Origin: Pseudomonas bharatica CSV86
GTDB taxonomy: Bacteria; Pseudomonadota; Gammaproteobacteria; Pseudomonadales; Pseudomonadaceae
NCBI RefSeq assembly: GCF_000319305.2
Contig: NZ_AMWJ02000004.1
Span: forward strand, 434,001-498,000
Length of the DNA stretch: 64,000 bases
Direction of reading: 5' to 3'
Position 1 is the stretch's first letter, and the number at the start of each line of letters is the position of its first letter. Position numbers and translations under genes: made by a program. Under the pieces are notes generated by a model. It searched no databases, was not told the origin of the DNA, and saw nothing but the letters and a program-made list of their open reading frames with translations. This document shows, piece by piece, positions 46,987 to 55,995 of this stretch.

Positions 46987-47187
46987 ATGAAAGTAATTCG
47001 ATTGCAGCAGGTAATGGAGATGACCGGTCTCGGGCGCTCCACTATTTACAAGTATGTTTCTGAAAGCTGGTTTCCGAAGCCAATTCCCTTGGGCGGGAGG
47101 AGTGTGGGTTGGCTGGAGAGTGAGGTAGCTGAGTGGATTCTGGAAAGAGTGTCAGAACGAGACTTGCAAGAAGTCGCTATGGCGTGA
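46987..47187 (+). CDS. alpA: AlpA-family transcriptional regulator
   Basis: The 66-residue excisionase-like winged helix-turn-helix protein begins MKVIRLQQVMEMTGLGRSTI, with GGRSVGWLESEVAEWI as the wing and C-terminal helix. AlpA proteins activate integrase or excision genes in P4-like elements. It is followed by a strong terminator. Confidence 0.92.
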   Translation: MKVIRLQQVMEMTGLGRSTIYKYVSESWFPKPIPLGGRSVGWLESEVAEWILERVSERDLQEVAMA

Positions 47188-47215
47188 AGGCAAGGCTGGT
47201 TTAAGGGTATTTGGC

Positions 47216-47255
47216 TATCACCATGACCGGGCGTGCCCGGTCATGGTGATATTTT
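47216..47255 (+). terminator. Strong terminator after alpA
   Basis: Perfect 17-bp arms (TATCACCATGACCGGGC and its complement) flank a two-base loop and are followed by TTTT. Confidence 0.88.
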
Positions 47256-47392
47256 CCCGGAGTGAGATTTTTGTGGCTTATTGCGGTGTATGCCATGACG
47301 TGTGTGTTGTTTGTTCTGTATTTTGGTGTTTCGGTTCTCGGTATTGGTAGTATGCTTTAACTTGTCTTGTTCTGGTGTGACTGTGTGTATGG

Positions 47393-47480
47393 CAAGCACT
47401 TACAGTGCTTGTTGATAATTTGTGTATTGGTGTCTGTTAAAAATTACTCGCTGTTAGAAGGTTATGTAATCAACAGCGAG
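47393..47480 (+). promoter_or_regulatory. Structured leader of the Gp2-like gene
   Basis: The 303-bp gap 47188-47490 holds two more hairpins after the alpA terminator. CAAGCACT-TAC-AGTGCTTG is at 47393-47411, and CTCGCTGTT/AACAGCGAG is at 47447-47480. The right arm of the second hairpin overlaps the GAGG Shine-Dalgarno of the next gene (47478-47481). Folding would hide the ribosome binding site. Confidence 0.6.
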
Positions 47481-47490
47481 GTATCTAGCA

Positions 47491-48144
47491 ATGCAGCGTC
47501 ATCATGCAAATCACAATCTGAAGATTCATCATGGGGCAGACTACTGTGGTCTGCCTATTCAGGGTGATAAGGGTCCGTTTGTTCAGCAGTATCTGGAAAG
47601 GCTGCATAACACGATTGAAAATGCGCTTCAGCAATATTCGAGGGTCTTTGCTTTTAGGGTTGATTTGAGGTTTCCTGCTGGAATAGATCTGCCGGAAGTC
47701 TATTCGAATCACGTAGTAGAGCGCTTTGTCGAGTCCCTCAAGGCGAAGATCCGTCATAATCGGTATATGGCACGCCAAGAGAACAGGTATGCGCATGGCA
47801 GCAATGTACGATTTGTATGGGCACGGGAAGTAGGGCTGTATGGCAGGCCCCACTATCACATGGCTATTTTGCTGAACTTCGAAGCCTTCAATTCTCTGGG
47901 CAAATTCGAGCCAGGGAGAGACAACATGTTCAACCGACTTACTCAGGCTTGGGCAAGTGCTTTGGGGCTACCAGTGGAAGGCGTTAGGGGGCTGGTAGAG
48001 ATACCTGCCAACCCAACCTATTGCCTGCTTCGTAACGATCCACAGAGCCAGGCTGACTTTTTCTACAGAGCCAGCTACCTCTGTAAGGTCGCTACTAAGG
48101 TCTATGGGAATGGCCAGCATGGTTTCGGTGCAAGCAGGCTCTGA
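47491..48144 (+). CDS. Inovirus Gp2-type (YagK/YfjJ) replication-like protein
   Basis: The 217-residue protein has the histidine pair HYH at 121-123 in GLYGRPHYHMAILLN, the pattern of HUH-type rolling-circle initiators. A later Tyr-Lys segment (YLCKVATKVYG) near the C-terminus may supply the catalytic Tyr. Homologues called inovirus Gp2 or YagK/YfjJ are common next to alpA in integrated elements. ATG 47491 is the first start after a GAGG. The codon use is AT-leaning, fitting foreign origin. Confidence 0.82.
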   Translation: MQRHHANHNLKIHHGADYCGLPIQGDKGPFVQQYLERLHNTIENALQQYSRVFAFRVDLRFPAGIDLPEVYSNHVVERFVESLKAKIRHNRYMARQENRYAHGSNVRFVWAREVGLYGRPHYHMAILLNFEAFNSLGKFEPGRDNMFNRLTQAWASALGLPVEGVRGLVEIPANPTYCLLRNDPQSQADFFYRASYLCKVATKVYGNGQHGFGASRL

Positions 48145-48172
48145 TAGCCGCTGCCTTGCATGTCTAGTTTGG

Positions 48173-48198
48173 GCGCATTGAGTCAGGCCTCAATGCGC
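48173..48198 (+). terminator. Terminator-like hairpin 28 bp after the Gp2-like gene
   Basis: GCGCATTGAG-TCAGGC-CTCAATGCGC has perfect 10-bp arms and is followed by TTCATT. The group II intron 5' end lies about 8 bp beyond it. Confidence 0.75.
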
Positions 48199-48206
48199 TT
48201 CATTGG

Positions 48207-48911
48207 GTGCGCCAGGCATGGCGCGTTGCGCGTCAGCGCAACCCGCTTGGTTGTGGTGACCAGGCGGGTGACTTGGAGGTGGAAGTCCTCTACACACCCG
48301 GCAAGGGAAGTGTTAGCCAGAGGCAAGGGTGTCGCGGGTGACTGCGAATCTGAAGGAAGCCCGAGGCAAAATGCTGGCCTGACGAACAGGAAGCGGATAG
48401 AGGCGGCACAGCGGGGTAAGGCGGCCCAAATCGTCGAAGCCCAATACTTGCACGGAACGCTGTGACGTAAATCCGACAGGCATAAGCAGGAAGGTCACGC
48501 GAATTACCCTGGGAGATCTGCACACCTGCCTTTGTGCTACCGAGCGTCGAGAGGCGACGGGATGGGCGTGCAGAAGTCAGCCGAGGCCGTAGTAAGTGGC
48601 GGTTAACCACGCTACCAAGGGCCGAACAGGTTATGCCGCCAGTAGGCGTCACTGTCTCGTTGGTAGCCGTAATGCAGAAATTTCCCACAGCGGAAACTAT
48701 CATCCTGAGTCCCGGCCAGAAGCCGAGGATGATGCCTGACAGTGCAAAGGTATCGATGGCGTCAGTGGCGTGGACGAGCGCGGAGTCGGGCACGCTGATG
48801 GAGCGGGTGCTTGCACCGGCCAACCTCAGGCGTGCGTATCAACGCGTAGTCAGCAACAAGGGGGCGCCGGGTGCCGATGGCATGACGGTGGCCGACTTGG
48901 CGGGCCACGTG
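48207..48911 (+). mobile_element. Truncated group II intron (5' part)
   Basis: The sequence from GTGCGCCAGG onward has the conserved features of group II intron domain I, with stem-forming segments (GTTGCGC/GCGCAAC, GGAGGTGGAAGTCC). It leads into the start of an intron-encoded reverse transcriptase. The similarity ends near 48911. The rest of the reverse transcriptase and domains V/VI are absent, so the intron cannot splice. The boundaries are estimates. Confidence 0.78.
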
Positions 48912-48947
48912 AAACTTTGCCTTGGTTATCCAATAATCAGCGACTGA
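48732..48947 (+). pseudogene. ltrA: N-terminal fragment of group II intron reverse transcriptase/maturase
   Basis: The segment TLMERVLAPANLRRAYQRVV followed by SNKGAPGADGMTVADLAGHVK is the N-terminus (RT0 region) of an intron-encoded protein. After GHVK the frame runs into unrelated residues (LCLGYPIISD) and stops at 48947. Full-length proteins exceed 400 residues, so this is a deletion remnant. The start may be ATG 48732 or 48756. Confidence 0.8.
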
Positions 48948-49065
48948 AAAGCGGGCTTTTCGGCATCCCTAAGCCGCCCATTTCCGACTGATGAGCAACT
49001 TGTTCGGAGTTTCCTTAGGGGCGCCGGCTTGGATCTTTTTCACATGCCAATGCTCGTTCCTTTAT

Positions 49066-49108
49066 CATCCATGCACTTTGCATGGATGGTGGGCCTAGAG
49101 GCCCCTTT
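49066..49108. terminator. Double hairpin upstream of the restriction cluster
   Basis: CATCCATGCA-CTT-TGCATGGATG (49066-49088) is followed by GGGCC-TAGA-GGCCC (about 49091-49104) and CTTT. The two dyads separate the intron remnant from the methyltransferase gene. The first may be an operator, as both strands can fold equally. Confidence 0.55.
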
Positions 49109-49142
49109 GCCGCCTTGGCAGCAGTGATCGGAACAGCCCTAT

Positions 49143-51908
49143 ATGAACGCCGTAGAAATCGAACAAGCCATCACCGACCTGGCCAGTCAGCCGTTTGACC
49201 GGGTCGAGTTCCCTTATGCCTTCCTGCAGGCTTTCGGTAATAAGGAAACCACCCTCAAGCGCCTGCGTTCGGGCGCAACCAATAAGTCTGATCTGGGCGG
49301 TGTGCTGCAAACCAGCAATATCCATCTGGCGGTGTGTGAGCCGGGCAAGGTCACCGAAACCCTGGCGGCGCTCAAGGCCAGCCCTGCCACGGCCCGTGCC
49401 AAGGCTAAGTACGTGCTCGCTACCGATGGCGAGACGCTGGAAGCCGCGGAGCTGGAAAGCGGCGAGACGGTAGCCTGCGACTACCCGCAGTTCCCTGACC
49501 ACTTCGGATTTTTCCTGCCGCTGGCAGGCATTTCCACGGTCAAGCAGATCCGCGAGAACTCCTTTGACATCCGTGCGACCAGTCGGCTGAACCGGCTTTA
49601 TGTGGAGCTGCTCAAGGACAACCCTGCTTGGGGCACCGCTGAGCGTCGCCATGAGATGAACCATTTCATGGCGCGGCTGATCTTCTGCTTCTTCGCTGAA
49701 GACACCGACATTTTCAACGGCACCGGCCTGTTCACGAATACCCTCACGCAGATGAGTGACCGCGATTCCAGCAATCTGCATGAGGTTATGGGCGAGATCT
49801 TCCGCGCCATGAACACACCGATTGCGCAGCGCGCTTCGGCCAATCTGCCGCGCTGGGCGGATGCTTTTCCCTACGTTAACGGTGGCCTGTTCTCTGGTGA
49901 GCCAGACGTGCCGCGCTTTTCCAAGATCGCCCGCAGTTATCTGCTGCATATTGGCGCGCTGGATTGGAAGCAGATCAATCCAGATATCTTCGGCTCCATG
50001 ATCCAGGCCGTGGCCGACGACGAAGAGCGCGGCGCCTTGGGCATGCACTACACCAGCGTGCCCAATATCCTCAAGGTGCTAAACCCGCTGTTTCTCGATG
50101 AACTGCGTGCCAAGCTGGAGGAGGCAGGCGATAACCCTCGCATGTTGCTCAATCTACGCAAGCGCCTGGCACGCATTCGTGTTTTCGATCCTGCCTGCGG
50201 CTCGGGCAACTTCTTGGTCATTGCCTACAAGCAACTGCGTGAGATTGAAAACACCCTCAATGAGCGCCGTGGGGAGCCTGGACGCAAAAGCGATATTCCT
50301 CTGACAAATTTTCGCGGTATCGAGCTGAGGGACTTTTCTGCCGAAATCGCACGCTTGGCTCTGATCATTGCCGAGTATCAGTGCGATGTGCTCTATCGTG
50401 GTCAGAAGGAGGCTCTTCTGGAGTTTCTGCCACTGAGCAACCAGAACTGGATTACCTGTGGAAATGCACTCCGTCTCGACTGGCTTGGCGTTTGTCCGCC
50501 GACTGGAACTGGTGTGAAGTTAGTCGGTGATGACCTATTCCAAACACCTCTTGATCAACCTGAGATCGACTTCGAGAACGAGGGGGGAGAGACCTACATT
50601 TGCGGGAACCCTCCGTATCTTGGCAGCAAGCGACAAGAAATAGAGCATAAAAAAGATTTAGCACTTGTTTTTGAGATGAGGACTAAGGACTGGAAGCCGC
50701 TTGACTATGTTGCGGGCTGGTTTATGAAAGCGGCAGAGTATGCAAAGGCAACCGAATGCTGTTCAGCGTTTGTGGCAACAAATTCAATATGCCAAGGGCA
50801 GCAAGTTGCAATCCTGTGGCCGCTCATATTTGGCTCGGGGTCGGAGATAAATTTCGCGCACACTTCATTCAAGTGGAATAATCTGGCGAATAATAATGCT
50901 GGCGTGACAGTGGTAATCGTTGGGATAGGTCGCTTAGGCCTAAAAAGAACAAAATATCTCTACAGCGACACAGGTGAGGGGGCGTCCGTAGCCCGTAGAG
51001 TAGATAATATAAATCCATATCTGGTGCCAGGTGATGTCACCATAATTGAAGCTCGAAGAACACAAATATGTGGCCTTCCGGATTTCGACCGAGGAAACTC
51101 TCCTACAGATGGCGGCAATCTACTACTAGAGCCTCAGGAGCTAGAAGCATTGCAGCTCACGCCAGAGCAGCGAGATCGCTTTGTTCGTCCTTTTGTGGGC
51201 TCAATGGAGTTAATTCGTGGCCTGTCTAGATTCTGCCTTTGGATTGATGACGCCGAAGAATCTGAAGCAAAAGCTGTTCGCTCAATTGCAGAACGTATTG
51301 AGAGGGTCGCCGAGTTTAGGCGTAGTAGTAGCAAAAAATCCACTGTGGCGGCTGCGGCCTGGGCACATAGATTTGATGAAAGAAAGCCACTGCCAACTAG
51401 TCCGATAATTTGTGTGCCAGTAACCAGCTCGGAGAATAGAGAGTACCTGCCAGTTGGGCTGCTTAAAGAGGGGACTGCAATATCAAATTCTTCTTTTGGA
51501 ATGGTTTCAAATAGCATTTGGGTGTTGTCTATTATTGCTTCGCGCATGGCGTTAGTCTGGGTGGCAACTGTTTGCTCAAGAATGAGGACGGATTATCGTT
51601 TCACGAACACGCTGGCTTGGAATACTTTTCCTGTTCCGACTCTAACCGAGAAAAACAAGGCTGACCTCACTCGCAGCGCCGAAGACATCCTTCTGGCCCG
51701 CGAAGCTCATTTTCCAGCCACCATTGCTGATCTCTACGACCCAGAGACCATGCCGGACAATCTGCGTGCAGCCCATGAGCGCAACGACGAAGTGTTGGAG
51801 CGCATCTATATCGGTCGCCGCTTCAAGAATGATACCGAGCGTCTGGAAAAACTGTTCGAGCTGTATACCGAAATGACGGCTAACCAGAAGCCGCGGAAGG
51901 CCAAGTGA
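49143..51908 (+). CDS. MmeI/YeeA-like DNA adenine methyltransferase (large)
   Basis: This is a 921-residue SAM-dependent DNA methyltransferase. The N-terminal module (1-170) resembles the MmeI-like N-domain but shows no clear D...ExK nuclease signature. A helical spacer and the catalytic domain follow: motif I FDPACGSGNFLVIAYKQL near 345-362 and motif IV CGNPPYLG near 485. A target-recognition region and the C-terminal domain complete it. NPPY marks N6-adenine or N4-cytosine methylation. It is the first of three same-strand genes (methyltransferase, helicase, GIY-YIG), an order recalling B. subtilis yeeA-yeeB-yeeC. It most likely gives a protective mark within a restriction-like defence system. 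GC content falls in its middle (50.6-51.6 kb), around the recognition region, suggesting domain exchange. Confidence 0.88.
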   Translation: MNAVEIEQAITDLASQPFDRVEFPYAFLQAFGNKETTLKRLRSGATNKSDLGGVLQTSNIHLAVCEPGKVTETLAALKASPATARAKAKYVLATDGETLEAAELESGETVACDYPQFPDHFGFFLPLAGISTVKQIRENSFDIRATSRLNRLYVELLKDNPAWGTAERRHEMNHFMARLIFCFFAEDTDIFNGTGLFTNTLTQMSDRDSSNLHEVMGEIFRAMNTPIAQRASANLPRWADAFPYVNGGLFSGEPDVPRFSKIARSYLLHIGALDWKQINPDIFGSMIQAVADDEERGALGMHYTSVPNILKVLNPLFLDELRAKLEEAGDNPRMLLNLRKRLARIRVFDPACGSGNFLVIAYKQLREIENTLNERRGEPGRKSDIPLTNFRGIELRDFSAEIARLALIIAEYQCDVLYRGQKEALLEFLPLSNQNWITCGNALRLDWLGVCPPTGTGVKLVGDDLFQTPLDQPEIDFENEGGETYICGNPPYLGSKRQEIEHKKDLALVFEMRTKDWKPLDYVAGWFMKAAEYAKATECCSAFVATNSICQGQQVAILWPLIFGSGSEINFAHTSFKWNNLANNNAGVTVVIVGIGRLGLKRTKYLYSDTGEGASVARRVDNINPYLVPGDVTIIEARRTQICGLPDFDRGNSPTDGGNLLLEPQELEALQLTPEQRDRFVRPFVGSMELIRGLSRFCLWIDDAEESEAKAVRSIAERIERVAEFRRSSSKKSTVAAAAWAHRFDERKPLPTSPIICVPVTSSENREYLPVGLLKEGTAISNSSFGMVSNSIWVLSIIASRMALVWVATVCSRMRTDYRFTNTLAWNTFPVPTLTEKNKADLTRSAEDILLAREAHFPATIADLYDPETMPDNLRAAHERNDEVLERIYIGRRFKNDTERLEKLFELYTEMTANQKPRKAK

Positions 51909-51966
51909 TGTATGACCTTATCCCTATTGAACACGCGGGCATGAAGCCCTGAATGGAAGCGTAGCC

Positions 51967-54033
51967 ATGACCCAAACCGTTCCTTCCGTTTCCGTCTCCT
52001 ATGCCCAGAACGGACGCTCTACCAAAGCCAACGAGCTTGGCATGCGTCCTATGCAGGAGCGCGTCTTCGAGCGACGTGGTGAGCAGTACCTGCTGATCAA
52101 GTCGCCACCTGCGTCCGGTAAAAGCCGGGCCTTGATGTTCATTGCTCTGGACAAGCTGGCGCACCAGCGCATCAAGCAGGCCATCATCGTGGTGCCGGAA
52201 AAATCCATTGGTTCGAGCTTTCACGATGAGCCGCTGAGCCGCCACGGTTTCTGGGCCGACTGGCATGTGGAGCCGCGTTGGAACCTGTGCGATGCCCCCG
52301 GCACCGACGAGGGCGGTAAGGTCAATGCAGTGGGAACGTTTCTGGAAAGCAGCGACCAGGTGCTGGTTTGTACCCATGCCACTTTCCGTTTTGCGGTGGA
52401 AAAATTCGGGGTGGTCGCGTTCGATGACCGTTTGATCGCCGTGGACGAGTTTCACCACGTTTCCGCCAACCCGGAGAACAGGCTGGGTACGTACCTGGGC
52501 CAACTGATCGCCCGCGACAAGGTGCACATCGTGGCGATGACTGGCTCCTACTTCCGTGGCGATGCCGAGGCTGTGCTGTCACCCGCTGACGAAGCTCGCT
52601 TCGACACCGTGACCTACACCTACTACGAGCAGCTCAACGGCTATGAGCACCTGAAGAAGTTGGATATTGGTTACTACTTCTACTCAGGTGCTTACTCCGA
52701 CGACATCCTCAAAGTCCTCGACCCGAACGAAAAGACTATCCTCCACATCCCCAACGTGAACTCCCGCGAGAGCACCAAGGACAAGATTCGCGAGGTGGAG
52801 CACATCATCGAAGAGTTGGGCGAGTGGCAGGGCACCGACCCGGTGACGGGCTTCCAGCTGGTGAAGACCGCCGATGGGCGTGTACTGCGTATTGCTGACC
52901 TGGTGGATGACGACCCGGCCAAGCGCGATAAAGTTTCGGCTGCCTTGAAAGACCCGACTCAGAAGAACAACCGCGATCATGTCGATATCATCATCGCGCT
53001 GGGCATGGCCAAAGAGGGCTTCGACTGGATCTGGTGCGAGCACGCCCTCACAGTCGGCTACCGTTCCAGCCTGACCGAGATTGTGCAGATTATCGGGAGG
53101 GCGACACGCGATGCACCCGGCAAGGCGCGGGCACGTTTTACCAACCTGATCGCTGAGCCGGATGCCAGCGAGAAGGTGGTGACCGAGGCGGTGAACGATA
53201 CGCTCAAGGCGATTGCCGCCAGCCTACTGATGGAGCAGGTTTTGGCCCCGCGTTTCGAGTTCAAGCCGAAGACTCCCACCTCTGGGCCGCAGGAGGGCTT
53301 TGACTACGGTGATGCGGGTTATCAGCCTGACAAGTGCAACGTGGGTTTCAACCATGAAACCGGGCAGCTGCAGATCGAGATCAAAGGTCTGGCCGAACCC
53401 AAGAGCCCTGAGGCCAGCCGTATTTGCCAGGAAGACCTGAACGAGGTGATTGCCAGCTTCGTTCAGGACAAGACCAACATCGAGCGCGGCCTGTTCGATG
53501 AGGAGCTGGTTCCCGAAGAACTGACCCAGCTGCGCCTGGGTAAGATCATCCGCGACAAGTACCCCGAACTGGATGCCGAGGATCACGAGGCCGTTCGCCA
53601 GCACGCCATTGCTGCACTGAACTTGGCTCAGCAAGCCAAGCAACTGGTGCTGGGTGATGATCTGCAAGGGACCGTCACTGGAGCAAATAGCGCCCCGAGC
53701 ACTGCCCTGATTGATGGCGTGCGCAAGTTCGCGATGGATGTGCGTGAGCTGGATATCGACCTGATCGACCGGATCAACCCGTTCAGCGAGGCCTACGCCA
53801 TTCTCGCAAAGACCATGAGCGAGGAAAGTCTCAAGCAGGTTGCGGCAGTGATTGGTGCCAAACGCACTCGCCTGACGCCTGAAGAGGCCAAAGACCTTGC
53901 TGTGCGGGCTGTAAAATTCAAGAAAGATCATGGCCGGGTACCTTCCCTGACTGCTCAAGACCCATGGGAGCGGAGCATGGCGGAAGGCGCTGCCGCCTTT
54001 ATGCGTTTCAAGAAAGAGGGCCGTTATGGCTAA
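51967..54033 (+). CDS. DEAD/DEAH-box superfamily 2 helicase of the restriction-like cluster
   Basis: The 688-residue protein has Walker A SPPASGKS at 46-53, a DEFHH box at 160-164, motif III MTGSYFRGD and motif VI QIIGRATRD, the layout of SF2 helicases in type I/III restriction and YeeB-like proteins. The C-terminal part includes KKDHGRVPSLTAQDPWERSM, a helicase-associated motif. It starts 58 bp after the methyltransferase and overlaps the GIY-YIG gene by 8 bp, so the last two are translationally coupled. Its likely role is ATP-driven translocation on unmodified DNA. Confidence 0.88.
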   Translation: MTQTVPSVSVSYAQNGRSTKANELGMRPMQERVFERRGEQYLLIKSPPASGKSRALMFIALDKLAHQRIKQAIIVVPEKSIGSSFHDEPLSRHGFWADWHVEPRWNLCDAPGTDEGGKVNAVGTFLESSDQVLVCTHATFRFAVEKFGVVAFDDRLIAVDEFHHVSANPENRLGTYLGQLIARDKVHIVAMTGSYFRGDAEAVLSPADEARFDTVTYTYYEQLNGYEHLKKLDIGYYFYSGAYSDDILKVLDPNEKTILHIPNVNSRESTKDKIREVEHIIEELGEWQGTDPVTGFQLVKTADGRVLRIADLVDDDPAKRDKVSAALKDPTQKNNRDHVDIIIALGMAKEGFDWIWCEHALTVGYRSSLTEIVQIIGRATRDAPGKARARFTNLIAEPDASEKVVTEAVNDTLKAIAASLLMEQVLAPRFEFKPKTPTSGPQEGFDYGDAGYQPDKCNVGFNHETGQLQIEIKGLAEPKSPEASRICQEDLNEVIASFVQDKTNIERGLFDEELVPEELTQLRLGKIIRDKYPELDAEDHEAVRQHAIAALNLAQQAKQLVLGDDLQGTVTGANSAPSTALIDGVRKFAMDVRELDIDLIDRINPFSEAYAILAKTMSEESLKQVAAVIGAKRTRLTPEEAKDLAVRAVKFKKDHGRVPSLTAQDPWERSMAEGAAAFMRFKKEGRYG

Positions 54034-55210
54034 CGAATTTGATCTGGATGAGCTGGAAGCGGAGCTTTCCGATTTCGCCGCTTCAGGCAAGAAGACCGGC
54101 CGCACTCCTCGCGAGGAGCGCATCATTGCCGGCTTCGAAGACATTCAGCGTTTTGTTGAGGAGCACGGCCATGCGCCGCGCCACGGCGATGATAAAGACA
54201 TCTTCGAGCGCCTGTATGCCGTGCGCCTGGATCGCCTGCGCGATCAGGAAGAATGCCGCACCCTGCTCATGCCTCTCGACCATCAGGGCCTACTGAATGC
54301 GTTTGAGGTGCGGGAGCCACAAGGCGACTACACCATGACGGACGACGAACTGTTGGCGGAACTGGCCGGCGACGACGAGGGGGCGGATATTCAGAACCTA
54401 CGTCATGTTCGCAGCAATGCCGAAAAACGTGAGGCCGAGGAGATTGCACAACGCGAGCGTTGCGAGGACTTTGAGCGGTTCCAGCCGCTGTTTGAGCAAG
54501 TGCAGCGCGAGCTGCAGTCGGGCGTTCGAGTTACCCGCACCTTCATCCGGGATGCGAGCATTGAGGAAGGCCAGTTCTTCATTCTCGGTGGGCAGACGGT
54601 TTATGTAGCTGAGGTCGGTGAGACCATTAAGGCACCGAATGGTGAAAGCGATGCCCGGCTGAGGGTGATCTACTCCAACGGCACCGAGAGCAATCTACTG
54701 CGAAGATCCTTGCAGCGTGCGCTCTACAAGGACGATGCCGGCCGTCGTATTACCGATGCGGATGCCGGCCCGTTGTTTGGCGAAACACTGGAGCCCGACG
54801 ACATCGAGAGTGGCACCATTTACGTGCTGCGCAGCCACTCAACGCATCCCTTCGTAGCCGAACATCGCGAGCTGATCCACAAGATCGGCGTCACTGGCGG
54901 CAAGGTGGAAACACGTATCGCCGGGGCTGACAAGGACGCCACCTACCTGCTGGCAGATGTTGAGGTGGTCGCCACCTACAAGCTGCACAACATCAATCGC
55001 ACGCGGATGGAAAACCTGTTCCACCGCCTGTTCAGCCCTGCCCAGATTGAGCTGACGATCCCTGATCGCTTCGGTAATCCGGTCAAACCCAGGGAGTGGT
55101 TTCTGGTACCGCTGCACGTTATCAACGAGGCTGTGGAGCGTATTCGCGACGGCTCGATCGCTGGAGTGATTTACGATCCAAAGTCGGCATCGTTGCGAAG
55201 TGCCGGCTGA
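54026..55210 (+). CDS. GIY-YIG (T5orf172/MUG113-like) nuclease-family protein of the cluster
   Basis: The 394-residue protein has an acidic, helical N-terminal half of about 250 residues. A C-terminal GIY-YIG domain follows, with TIYVLRS (Tyr266), HKIGVTGG (286-291), Arg297 in VETRIAG and the metal Glu329 in RMENLFHRLF. All core catalytic positions of the fold are filled, so nuclease activity is plausible. It overlaps the helicase by 8 bp. Since the methyltransferase seems to lack a nuclease motif, this is the candidate cleaving subunit. Confidence 0.85.
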   Translation: MANEFDLDELEAELSDFAASGKKTGRTPREERIIAGFEDIQRFVEEHGHAPRHGDDKDIFERLYAVRLDRLRDQEECRTLLMPLDHQGLLNAFEVREPQGDYTMTDDELLAELAGDDEGADIQNLRHVRSNAEKREAEEIAQRERCEDFERFQPLFEQVQRELQSGVRVTRTFIRDASIEEGQFFILGGQTVYVAEVGETIKAPNGESDARLRVIYSNGTESNLLRRSLQRALYKDDAGRRITDADAGPLFGETLEPDDIESGTIYVLRSHSTHPFVAEHRELIHKIGVTGGKVETRIAGADKDATYLLADVEVVATYKLHNINRTRMENLFHRLFSPAQIELTIPDRFGNPVKPREWFLVPLHVINEAVERIRDGSIAGVIYDPKSASLRSAG

Positions 55211-55581
55211 ACCGAGCATTTTTCGTGAACATTCGTTCCCTGCAAGCCCGCTGGATGCAACGCAGGGAGACTCAATCTCATCGGCTGCTAATTGATCGGT
55301 CCTTGGGGCAGATTTGGTAGAGTCACTTCTTCAACTGAAGGAGTGCTTTACATGGGATTCTATATCGAGTGCTACCGTGGGGCTGAGATTGAGCATGCTG
55401 GGAAGACCAGCACGATCAGCCCCGGAGAGATTCAGCAGGTCGTTGAGGATACGACGCAGGTGTCAGCGCCTGTGCAAAAAGGTGCTGACGAAGTGCGTCG
55501 AGCTACTTTCGCTGCGACTACAGCCCAAGGGGAATTGTAAGCGTCCGCCCTGCACCCACTGCCTGCCCTAGCCTCGAATAG

Positions 55582-55622
55582 CCACAATGGTGCCCACCAT
55601 TTTTTAGTGGACACCATTGTGG
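55582..55622. repeat. Long inverted repeat near the IS66 left end
   Basis: CCACAATGGTGCCCAC pairs with GTGGACACCATTGTGG with a single mismatch. It lies between the IS left end and tnpA. It may block read-through transcription into the transposase genes. Confidence 0.75.
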
Positions 55623-55668
55623 ATACGCCCCCTCTATTCCTCGCGGCAGTCGCCGCCCCAACTTTTCG

Positions 55669-55995
55669 GTGGAGTTCAAGCGTCGTGTCGTCGAGGCCAC
55701 GCTATTGCCCGGCGCATCCGTCGCGTTGATCGCCCGAGAGCATGAGGTCAACGCCAACCTCGTCTTCAAATGGCGCCGTCACTATCGGGAGGGGCAGCTG
55801 GGGCCAGTTGCCCACCAGGTTACTTTGTTGCCGGTCAACCTGAGCAAGGCGCCGACGCCCTCAGCGGAAGAGGCAATGCCACTGCCGTCGAGTCCGGGCG
55901 GACTGGTTGTGGAGTGCGGTCGGGTCACCTTGCGCATTGAGGGCGTGCCCGACCCGCAAACCTTGCAACTGGTCTTGCAGCAGGTGTTGCGATGA
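55669..55995 (+). CDS. tnpA: IS66 accessory protein TnpA
   Basis: The helix-turn-helix protein of about 108 residues begins EFKRRVVEATLLPGASVALI, with EVNANLVFKWRRHYREG as the recognition region. GTG 55669 is the first plausible start, but the family N-terminus (SRRPNFSVEFKRR) is encoded just upstream. Translation may therefore begin at a rarer codon near 55630. It overlaps tnpB by 4 bp. Confidence 0.88.
   Translation: MEFKRRVVEATLLPGASVALIAREHEVNANLVFKWRRHYREGQLGPVAHQVTLLPVNLSKAPTPSAEEAMPLPSSPGGLVVECGRVTLRIEGVPDPQTLQLVLQQVLR

Noticed and set aside
48234..48730. Several open frames within the intron domain I region
   Set aside because: They are structured intron RNA read as protein: Arg-rich and without family character.
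49143..51908. BREX PglX or classical type I HsdM
   Set aside because: No BREX partner genes or HsdS specificity gene lies nearby, and the helicase plus GIY-YIG neighbours fit a YeeA-like cluster better.
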